Origin: Sphingomonas jaspsi DSM 18422
GTDB taxonomy: Bacteria; Pseudomonadota; Alphaproteobacteria; Sphingomonadales; Sphingomonadaceae
Reading direction: 5' to 3'
Assembly: GCF_000585415.1 (NCBI RefSeq)
Contig: NZ_KK073876.1
Coordinates: 803,810 to 867,809 of the forward strand
Length of the DNA: 64,000 nucleotides
This document shows positions 55,201-61,819 of this stretch, piece by piece. Position 1 is the stretch's first letter. Every line of letters begins with the position of its first letter. The position numbers and the translations under genes are program-made. The notes under the pieces were generated by a model. That model made no database searches, was not told where the DNA came from, and worked only from the letters and a program-made list of their open reading frames with translations.

Positions 55201-56548
55201 ACGCTTCCCGATATTTGCGCACGACCCGCAGCGCGACGAGGTTGAGGATCAGCGTAACTATGAACAGGATGAGGCCCAGCGCAAAGGCGGCAAGCGTCTT
55301 GGCGCTGTCGAATTCCTGGTCGCCGGTCAGCAGCTGTACGATCTGCACGGTGACGGTCGTGACGCTCGCGAACGGATTGGCGGTAAGATTGGAGGCGAGC
55401 CCCGCGGCCATCACCACGATCATCGTTTCGCCGATCGCGCGGCTGACAGCGAGGAGAATGCCGCCGACGACGCCAGGCAGGGCGGCAGGCAGCAGCACCT
55501 TCTTGATCGTTTCCGACCGCGTGGCGCCAAGCGCCAGGCTGCCGTCGCGCATCGATTGCGGGACCGCGGTGATGCTGTCGTCGGACATCGAACTGATCAG
55601 CGGGATGATCATGATGCCCATGACGAGACCCGCGGCCAGCGCGCTTTCGCTTGAGGCGCTGGTGATGCCGATGCCGACGGCCAGGTCGCGAATGGCCGGG
55701 CCGACGGTCAGCGCGGCGAAATAGCCGTAGACCACGGTCGGGACGCCGGCGAGTATTTCGAGCGTCGGCTTGATCCAGCGGCGCGCGGTGGAGGGGGCGT
55801 ACTGGGTCAGATAAATGGCGCTCATCAGGCCGAGCGGCACCGCGACGATCATGGCGATGATCGCGCCAATGAAGGCCGTACCCCAGAACAGGCCGATCGA
55901 CCCGAAGCTGCCCGGGTGTCCGGCCGGACTCCACACCGATCCGGTGAGGAACTGGAAGATGCTGACTTCCTTGAAGAACAGCAGGCTTTCGAACAGCAGC
56001 GACAGGATGATGCCCAGCGTGGTCAACACCGCCACCATCGAGGCGGCGACCAGCAGCGTCATCACCCAGCGTTCGACCGCGGTCCGGGCGCGGAATTCGA
56101 CGCCGCTGCGACGTGCGGCCAGAAAGGCGCCGGCAGCCGCGAGCAACGCGGCGACCAATGTGCCGGCCCAACCGACCTTGGCCGACTGGCTTTCGATGAT
56201 CGGGGCCAGCGCGTTGGCTTCAGGATAGATGCCCACGGTCTTGGCGCCGCGGGCGATATCGTTCGCTTCGGCCAGGATCGCGTTGCGCTGCATGTCGAAG
56301 GCGGGAAGCGCCTGACCCGCAGGCGACGACAGCACGGCCTGATTGACGATCGACTTGCTGATCGGCGCCCAGGCGGCGACGAACACAAGCGCGGGGAAGG
56401 CCGACCACAACAGGACGTGGACGGCGTGGTAGATGGGAAGGCTGTTCAGCTTGCCGCCGCCGGCACGCAGGCCCGCCGCCCGTTTCCGGACGACGGCGCC
56501 TGCGGCCAATGCGATGGCCAGAACCGCGAGGATCGCGATCAGCGTCAT
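55193..56548 (-). CDS. pstC: Phosphate ABC transporter permease PstC (extended)
   Basis: 451 residues, about 130 longer than the E. coli protein. The extra N-terminus has additional hydrophobic segments (for example residues 3-22 and about 50-68) and an extracytoplasmic stretch rich in Ala (about 70-125). The permease core carries ALGATRSETIKKVLLPAALPG near 355. Such long PstC forms occur in other alphaproteobacteria. It starts 24 bases after pstS. Confidence 0.93.
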   Translation of the reverse strand: MTLIAILAVLAIALAAGAVVRKRAAGLRAGGGKLNSLPIYHAVHVLLWSAFPALVFVAAWAPISKSIVNQAVLSSPAGQALPAFDMQRNAILAEANDIARGAKTVGIYPEANALAPIIESQSAKVGWAGTLVAALLAAAGAFLAARRSGVEFRARTAVERWVMTLLVAASMVAVLTTLGIILSLLFESLLFFKEVSIFQFLTGSVWSPAGHPGSFGSIGLFWGTAFIGAIIAMIVAVPLGLMSAIYLTQYAPSTARRWIKPTLEILAGVPTVVYGYFAALTVGPAIRDLAVGIGITSASSESALAAGLVMGIMIIPLISSMSDDSITAVPQSMRDGSLALGATRSETIKKVLLPAALPGVVGGILLAVSRAIGETMIVVMAAGLASNLTANPFASVTTVTVQIVQLLTGDQEFDSAKTLAAFALGLILFIVTLILNLVALRVVRKYREAYD

Positions 56549-56572
56549 AAGGTCTCGCGGCTCTCTCTTCGC

Positions 56573-57607
56573 TTACTTGAGCGTCGAGGGGTCGAGCGGC
56601 TTCAGCGCGGTCGCTTGCGCGGTCGCTGCGCCGGCGTCGGCACCGGCGAAGGGAACGAGGCCCTTCTTTTCGAGCGGACCGCCCGTGCCCCAAGCCTTCG
56701 AATAGGCTTCGATGAACTTCTTCATCGCCGGCTTCGCGGCCAGATGCTCGCCCTTCAAGTAGACGTAAAGCTTGCGGCTGCCCGGGTAGCTGAGGTCGGC
56801 AATGGTCGCTTCGGTCGGGAGCACGCCCTTGAGGGCGACCGGCTTCACCTTGTCGGCATTTTCCTCGAGGAAGCTGTAACCCAGCACGCCGAGCGTGCCC
56901 GGTTCCTGGCTGACCTTCTGCACCAGCAGATTGTCGTTTTCGCCGGCTTCGACATAGGCGCCGTCGGTGCGGATGCCGGTGCAGATTTCCTTCTGCTTCT
57001 TTTCATCCGACTTCTTGAGATCCTTCATCGCGGTGTCGCTTTCGCAACCCTTGGTGAGGATGAGGTCGGCCAAGCTGTCGCGGGTGCCGCTGGTGGTCGG
57101 CGGGCCCATGACCTTGATCGCAATGGCAGGAAGCGCCGGATTGACGTCCTTCCATGTCTTCGCTTTGTTCGGACCCTTGCCGAACGGATTGGCGGCCAGC
57201 GCCTTGTAAATGTCGTCGACGGTCAGATTGAGGCCGGGGCCGTCCTTGCCTTCGATGAAGGTCAGGCCGTCGATGCCGATCGGCACTTCGATGATGGTCT
57301 TCGCGCCATTGGCGGCGCAGGTTTCATACTCGCTGGCCTTAAGCTGGCGCGAGGCATTGAGCATGTCCGGGAACTTGTCGCCGATGCCCGCGCAGAACAG
57401 CTTGGCGCCCGCGCCCGTGCCGGTCGATTCGACGACCACGCGCGTGCCGGCATTGTCCTTCATGAACGCTTCGGCGATGGCAGTGGTGAACGGGTAAACG
57501 GTCGACGAGCCGACAATCTTGATGTCGCCGCCAGCCGCATTCGAGTCGTTGCCGCCGCAAGCCGCAACCAGCGCCACCAGCGGCAGCGCAACCATCAGTT
57601 TCTTCAT
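56573..57607 (-). CDS. pstS: Phosphate-binding periplasmic lipoprotein PstS
   Basis: 344 residues. Lipoprotein signal MKKLMVALPLVALVAAC with lipidation Cys at 17, then a type-II solute-binding fold starting IKIVGSSTVYPFTTAIAE and TSGTRDSLAD, both phosphate-contact loops. The start at MKKLMV is chosen over an ATG eight codons upstream, because it gives a standard lipobox. It is the first gene of the pst operon, downstream of a pho box. Confidence 0.94.
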   Translation of the reverse strand: MKKLMVALPLVALVAACGGNDSNAAGGDIKIVGSSTVYPFTTAIAEAFMKDNAGTRVVVESTGTGAGAKLFCAGIGDKFPDMLNASRQLKASEYETCAANGAKTIIEVPIGIDGLTFIEGKDGPGLNLTVDDIYKALAANPFGKGPNKAKTWKDVNPALPAIAIKVMGPPTTSGTRDSLADLILTKGCESDTAMKDLKKSDEKKQKEICTGIRTDGAYVEAGENDNLLVQKVSQEPGTLGVLGYSFLEENADKVKPVALKGVLPTEATIADLSYPGSRKLYVYLKGEHLAAKPAMKKFIEAYSKAWGTGGPLEKKGLVPFAGADAGAATAQATALKPLDPSTLK

Positions 57608-57679
57608 CGTAAAAAGCTCCCTCATGGCCATCCTTCAGGCCGATTGGCTAGCTCGCTGGACTGCCAATGCTGGCTCCCT

Positions 57680-57708
57680 GTGACGGCAAGGTTACGGTTT
57701 CGTGACAG
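57680..57708 (-). promoter_or_regulatory. Pho box (three 7-mers) upstream of pstS, overlapping the end of phoR
   Basis: On the leftward strand: CTGTCAC-GAAA-CCGTAAC-CTTG-CCGTCAC. Three 7-base direct repeats with 4-base spacers, the 11-base period of PhoB sites. The first two 7-mers are made from the last codons and stop of phoR (GTC ACG AAA CCG TAA). The pstS start lies about 75 bases downstream. Confidence 0.8.
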
Positions 57709-58720
57709 CGTCCGGTTCGGCAGCTGGCAAATCGACCTGCACGGCAGTCCCCGCCCCGGGTTTCGAGCGGATGCTCATCAGGCCGCGATGACGTTCGACG
57801 ATATGTTTGACGATCGCCAGGCCCAGCCCCGTGCCGCCCGAATCGCGACTCCGCCCCGGGTCGACGCGATAGAAGCGTTCGGTAAGGCGCGGCAGATGCT
57901 CGGGCGCGATCCCGTCGCCATAGTCGCGGACCGACACCCGCACCCGCTGACCGAGGCGAGTGACCTGCACATCGATTCTGGTCGACCGTTCGTTGCAGCC
58001 GTAACGCAGCGCATTCCCGATCAGATTGTCGACCACCTGCCCCAATTGCCCCGCATCGCCGATGACGACGTGCGGACCGCCATCGGCATCGAGGCCGATC
58101 GTCGCATTCTTCTGATCGGCAAGTTCGGCCATGTGCTGAATCGATGCCTTGGCGATATCGTCCATTTCGACCCGGTCCGACGGCATGCGGTAGCGCTCGG
58201 CCTCGATCCGCGACAGGCTCATCAGGTCGTCGACGATGCGCTGCATCCGCCGCGCCTCGCGGTTGATGGTCTCGCCGAATCGCACCCGGAGTGCCTCGTC
58301 CAGCGGGCCGGGCTCGGCCAGCGTTTCGCCGTAACCGATCAGCGTGGCGAGCGGCGTGCGCAGTTCATGGCTGGCGTTGGCGACGAAGTCGGTCCGCATG
58401 CGCTCCGACGCGACGATGCCGCTGCGGTCGGACAGGCGGACTAGCAATAGGCGGCGGCCTATATTGTTGATCTTCATCTGCCATGGGCGGTCGGCCGATC
58501 CGATTCCGACCAGGTCGATCGATGCCTCGCGCCCCGCAAGGATGAAGTCCAGCGCCTGGGGATGACGGATGGCGATGCGGACGTCGCGCCCGATGATGGC
58601 GTCGCCGAGGAGGGAGCGGGCGGCAAGGTTGGCGGCATCGACCGTACCATGGTCGATGATCAGGGCCGGCTCGCCCAACGCGTCGAGCAGGGCAGCAAGG
58701 AATGGCGTCTGTCGCGACAT
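57692..58720 (-). CDS. phoR: Phosphate regulon sensor kinase PhoR, without membrane helices
   Basis: 342 residues. A PAS-like domain (about 14-100), a HisKA region with phospho-accepting His118 (NASHELRTPL), and an HATPase domain with N, G1 and G2 boxes (GNALRYG, DYGDGI, GGTGLGLAI). The two N-terminal membrane helices of E. coli PhoR are absent: the protein begins MSRQTPFLAALLDAL. It should be soluble or tethered by a partner. It ends in the pst pho box, so phoR and pst may be separately transcribed. Confidence 0.9.
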   Translation of the reverse strand: MSRQTPFLAALLDALGEPALIIDHGTVDAANLAARSLLGDAIIGRDVRIAIRHPQALDFILAGREASIDLVGIGSADRPWQMKINNIGRRLLLVRLSDRSGIVASERMRTDFVANASHELRTPLATLIGYGETLAEPGPLDEALRVRFGETINREARRMQRIVDDLMSLSRIEAERYRMPSDRVEMDDIAKASIQHMAELADQKNATIGLDADGGPHVVIGDAGQLGQVVDNLIGNALRYGCNERSTRIDVQVTRLGQRVRVSVRDYGDGIAPEHLPRLTERFYRVDPGRSRDSGGTGLGLAIVKHIVERHRGLMSIRSKPGAGTAVQVDLPAAEPDAVTKP

Positions 58721-58766
58721 GGGGCCGTCATAGGGGCGGACGTCGCCGCCGACCAGCCACTGAACG

Positions 58767-59201
58767 TCAGGTCGCCGGCGTCAGCTCGGCGGCGCTGTTG
58801 CGGCGATGGGCGCGCCAGGTGCCGACGATCAGCGCCAGCAACATCGGGTAAATCCAGAAACGCTCCGCGGCCGCATAGACCCGCGGGATGAGGTCCCAGT
58901 GGATCGCCTTCATCGCGTGCGACATGACCGACGTCAGCTGGAACCCGGCCACCCACAGCGGCCAGAAGCGCGACGACATAAGGGCGACGCCGACGAAACC
59001 GGCGAGGGCAGCGACGTCGACCATGAACAGGCCGGTTTCCATCCCCTCGAACCGTTCGGTCGGGGGGGAATAGACCAGGACCGTAAGGACGGACGCGGCG
59101 ACGATGATCGACATGACCAATCGTTCATCGCGCGAACCGCGGCTCAGGGCGAAGGCCGAAACCGCCAGGAGCAAAATCCAATAGGCGAGGGGGCTAAGCA
59201 T
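58767..59201 (-). CDS. Small integral membrane protein upstream of phoR
   Basis: 144 residues with about four membrane helices (3-21, 31-47, 56-80, 112-132) and a cytoplasmic basic tail. No family recognised. I start it at MLSPLAYW because GAGGA lies 8 bases before that ATG; an ATG 5 codons upstream lacks a site. It precedes the helix-free PhoR by 46 bases on the same strand, so a shared transcript is likely. Confidence 0.65.
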   Translation of the reverse strand: MLSPLAYWILLLAVSAFALSRGSRDERLVMSIIVAASVLTVLVYSPPTERFEGMETGLFMVDVAALAGFVGVALMSSRFWPLWVAGFQLTSVMSHAMKAIHWDLIPRVYAAAERFWIYPMLLALIVGTWRAHRRNSAAELTPAT

Positions 59202-59251
59202 CCAACGATTCCTCATGCATCATCTTCATGCCGCCCCCCCGAAATCCCTTG

Positions 59252-59596
59252 TTACGCTACGATCCGCAGGCCGGCCTGGCCGGTGGCCGGCGGGCATTCG
59301 GCGCCTTCGCCAAGACCGGTCGTGCGAAGGCCCGGGACAAGCTGCGTGGTCTGTTTCAGGATGCCGTGGCAGCTTGCCATGCCGCCGCGCGCGGTGACCA
59401 GAGCCATCGTCGCCGATGCCAGCTGCTCCATCGCTTCGTGACCGGTCGACGTCGCAACGCCGGCCACGGCCCGTGCGCGAATCATCCGGCCCTGCAGTTC
59501 GGCGATTTCGGCGAGCGCATGTTCGATGGCGTCTTCCACTTCGCGCACCTGGGTCGCGACTTCGAAGGCTGCGTTTTCGATCAATTGTTTGCGCAT
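59252..59596 (-). CDS. Hypothetical helical protein paired with a LuxR-type regulator
   Basis: 114 residues. The N-terminal 85 residues form two long amphipathic helices (ENAAFEVATQVREVEDAIEHALAEIAEL, and EAMEQLASATMALVTARGGMAS), the rest is a short tail ending GLRIVA. No known domain. It follows the LuxR-type gene by 65 bases on the same strand; the conserved partnership seems the best clue to its function, for which I have no assignment. Confidence 0.65.
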   Translation of the reverse strand: MRKQLIENAAFEVATQVREVEDAIEHALAEIAELQGRMIRARAVAGVATSTGHEAMEQLASATMALVTARGGMASCHGILKQTTQLVPGLRTTGLGEGAECPPATGQAGLRIVA

Positions 59597-59661
59597 GTCA
59601 GTCTCCTTCCGGTCGACGCCGCCCCGACGGCGTGCTGGCTGTCCCAGCGAGCGGAAGGCGC

Positions 59662-60252
59662 CTAACCCTGAAGGAGTCGCGAAAGGCTTTCCAGTCCGGC
59701 CAGATACATGCCGACGGAAAAGGCCGATCCGATCGCGATCAGGAAGATCCAGAGGAGCCTCTGGCCAACGCCCATCTCATTGCTGGGATGGCTTCTTGTT
59801 GCGAACGGCATTTGCAGGGGAGGCCGGGACATTCCCGATCTCTGCTCGGTTTTGACACCGGGAGGTCCAGCCTCCCCCACACGATCAGCGTGCCGAATCT
59901 GATTGCTGACCGCCCCGGCTTGGTGTCCGTTTGCCGGGTCGGGGTCGATGTGCGGCGATTGATGTATCAACCGCTGATATGCGTCCTTCGCTGGATCTAG
60001 AACGGCGGCGACCATGCGCGCCGCCTCGCCGCGCCGCTCGACGCCCAGTTTTTCCAGGGCGCCGCGGATACGCTGGTCCACGGTGTGCGGGCTGATGCCG
60101 AGCTTGAGGGAGATTTCCTTGCTGCTGAGATGCTGGTCGACCAGCAGAAGACAGTCGATCTGTCCCTGGGACAGGCGGCCCACACGAGCCGCGTCCTCAC
60201 CGCCATCAAAAGGCCGGACCCCAGAAAAACCGTCTGTAGGCACCTGCATCAC
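59662..60252 (-). CDS. LuxR-type (GerE) helix-turn-helix protein with C-terminal membrane anchor
   Basis: 196 residues. The GerE HTH (about 27-85, LSQGQIDCLLLV, SSKEISLKLGISPHTVDQRI) is N-terminal instead of C-terminal; no receiver or ligand domain precedes it. A polar linker (about 95-160) leads to one membrane helix (LLWIFLIAIGSAFSVGMYLAG, about 167-187). This implies a membrane-tethered transcription factor, perhaps released or sensing via the helix. The start ATG pair gives MMQVPTDG. Confidence 0.75.
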   Translation of the reverse strand: MMQVPTDGFSGVRPFDGGEDAARVGRLSQGQIDCLLLVDQHLSSKEISLKLGISPHTVDQRIRGALEKLGVERRGEAARMVAAVLDPAKDAYQRLIHQSPHIDPDPANGHQAGAVSNQIRHADRVGEAGPPGVKTEQRSGMSRPPLQMPFATRSHPSNEMGVGQRLLWIFLIAIGSAFSVGMYLAGLESLSRLLQG

Positions 60253-60423
60253 CTGCTTTTACTCACTCTTTGCTACAAACACGCCCCTACGCGGCGATGC
60301 TCATTTACGGTGCTTTTTATCCGAAAGCGAGAACGGCACCAAATAAACTCGGATAACGTAGGGTAAACCGGGTTTTATCCGCGAAGAAGCGGGATCGATC
60401 GATTTCGAATGATTTTGGAAGAG

Positions 60424-60510
60424 TGGTGGACAGGGCTGGATTCGAACCAGCGTACGGGAAACCCGGGCAGATTTACAGTCTGCTGCCTTTAACCACTCGG
60501 CCACCTGTCC
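60424..60510 (-). tRNA. tRNA-Tyr (GTA)
   Basis: 87 nt with encoded CCA. The acceptor GGACAGG pairs with CCTGTCC, the anticodon loop TGTAAAT contains GTA, the variable arm is long (class II), and the T-loop is GGTTCGAATCC. Confidence 0.97.
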
Positions 60511-60673
60511 AGATGGGCCATGTCCATGACCGCAGATGGCGGCCGGCACGGCTGGTGGCGCGCTCCTTGGCGGGCGCGACGCGGACTGTCAACCGGCGGG
60601 TTCGGGAAATGCTGAATAGTCGACCAAGTTTTTAGTCGGGAGCCAAAGTCGCCGCTAGGCCTTGGCCTAGCGC

Positions 60674-60684
60674 GCTCCAAAATC
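60674..60684 (+). repeat. Copy of the tRNA-Gly 3'-end motif (direct repeat)
   Basis: GCTCCAAAATC, preceded by GC, is identical to the segment at 60734-60744, 60 bases away in the same orientation. Its reverse complement, GATTTTGGAGC, at 60766-60776 covers the encoded CCA and discriminator base of tRNA-Gly. Confidence 0.7.
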
Positions 60685-60733
60685 GAAAAGTCCCGCGGAC
60701 ATTTGCGCAGGTCGCCCTTCGCTGCGCTCTGGC

Positions 60734-60776
60734 GCTCCAAAATCAAGACTGCCCCCGTCAGTCAGGATTTTGGAGC
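60734..60776. repeat. Two-stage hairpin joined to the 3' end of tRNA-Gly
   Basis: GCTCCAAAATC-aa-GACTG-ccccCgt-CAGTC-ag-GATTTTGGAGC: an 11-bp outer stem and 5-bp inner stem. The right arm contains the tRNA-Gly CCA end, so on the leftward strand this hairpin starts within the tRNA and could act in 3'-end formation or be a footprint of past insertion. Confidence 0.65.
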
Positions 60777-60844
60777 GGGTGAAGGGAATCGAACCCTCGT
60801 CGTAAGCTTGGAAGGCTTCTGCTCTACCATTGAGCTACACCCGC
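60771..60844 (-). tRNA. tRNA-Gly (TCC)
   Basis: 74 nt with encoded CCA. The acceptor GCGGGTG pairs with CACCCGC, the D-loop reads TAGCTCAATGGTAGAGC, the anticodon loop CTTCCAA contains TCC, and the T-loop is GGTTCGATTCC. Confidence 0.97.
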
Positions 60845-60958
60845 TCGCGCTCGTTCGAGCGTCCGGCGCCTTTGCCATTGCTTTCGCCAAGCCGTCAACC
60901 GGGAACGACTCACGGCCTGAACGATTGAATCGGATGCGAATCGAAATGGAGACATGTC

Positions 60959-61819
60959 ATGGCGGCGCGGCCGAGTTGGCGCGGGCAGATCAAGCTGGCG
61001 CTGGTATCGATCCCGGTGGAAATCTATCCGGCAACCAAGGCTGGACGATCGATCGCCTTCCACCAGGTCCATGAACCGTCGGGCCAGCGCGTTCGCTATG
61101 AGAAGGTGGTGCCCGGCATCGGTCCGGTCGACCGCGACGAGATCCTCAAAGGCTATGAGGTCGAAAAGGGCGAATATGTCCTTCTCGACCCCGAGGAGAT
61201 CGAAAAGGTCAAGCTGGAGAGCCGCAAGACGCTGGAGCTGACGCAGTTCGTCGACCTCGCCGAGATCGATCCCATCTATTACGACAAGCCCTACTTCGTC
61301 GTGCCTGCGGACGATCTTGCCGAAGAAGCGTTCGTGGTGCTTCGCGAGGCGCTGAAGAAGACCAAGAAAGTGGGCATCGGCCAGTTGGCGATGCGCGGGC
61401 AGGAATATGTCATCAGCCTGAAAGCCTGCGGACGCGGCATGGTGCTCGAAACGCTGCGCTACGCCGACGAGGTCAACAAGGCGTCGAGCTATTTTCGCGA
61501 CATTGGCGATGCAAAGCCCGACGCGGACCTGCTCGAACTGGCCGAAACGCTGATCGAGAAGAAGGCGAGCGACTTCGACGCCTCCGAATTCCACAACCGC
61601 TATGTCGATGCGCTCAAGGCACTCATCGCCGAGAAGCAGAAGAAGAAAGGCAAGCGCATCATCCAGGACAATAGTCCGGATGCGCCGGCGAAGGGCAGCA
61701 ATGTCGTGGACCTGATGGCGGCGCTCAAAAAGAGCATCGAAAGCGGCAAGCCCACCGCGAAGCCGGCCGCCAAGAAGGCCGCGGCCAAGAAAGCGGCGCC
61801 GTCGCGCAAGCGGGCGTGA
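60959..61819 (+). CDS. ku: Ku protein (non-homologous end joining)
   Basis: 286 residues: Ku core beta-barrel (about 4-255) beginning RPSWRGQIKLALVSIPVEIY, and a Lys/Ala-rich C-terminal tail (about 262-286, KPAAKKAAAKKAAPSRKRA) typical of bacterial Ku that binds DNA non-specifically. It holds double-strand ends and recruits LigD. The ATG has GGAGAC 5 bases upstream. Its stop overlaps the LigD GTG start (GTGA). Confidence 0.96.
   Translation: MAARPSWRGQIKLALVSIPVEIYPATKAGRSIAFHQVHEPSGQRVRYEKVVPGIGPVDRDEILKGYEVEKGEYVLLDPEEIEKVKLESRKTLELTQFVDLAEIDPIYYDKPYFVVPADDLAEEAFVVLREALKKTKKVGIGQLAMRGQEYVISLKACGRGMVLETLRYADEVNKASSYFRDIGDAKPDADLLELAETLIEKKASDFDASEFHNRYVDALKALIAEKQKKKGKRIIQDNSPDAPAKGSNVVDLMAALKKSIESGKPTAKPAAKKAAAKKAAPSRKRA

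Noticed and set aside
55916..58444. 842-codon rightward open frame over pstC-pstS-phoR
   Set aside because: It lies antisense to three genes with clear family motifs; long antisense frames are expected in GC-rich DNA. Its composition (Arg/Gly/His/Asp-rich) is typical of such shadows.
60301..60549. 82-codon frame across tRNA-Tyr
   Set aside because: It contains the whole tRNA-Tyr gene; the structured tRNA explains the sequence.
60500..60775. Prophage or integrative element next to the tRNA pair
   Set aside because: Short repeats are present but no integrase or cargo gene is found nearby, so only a possible footprint is reported.
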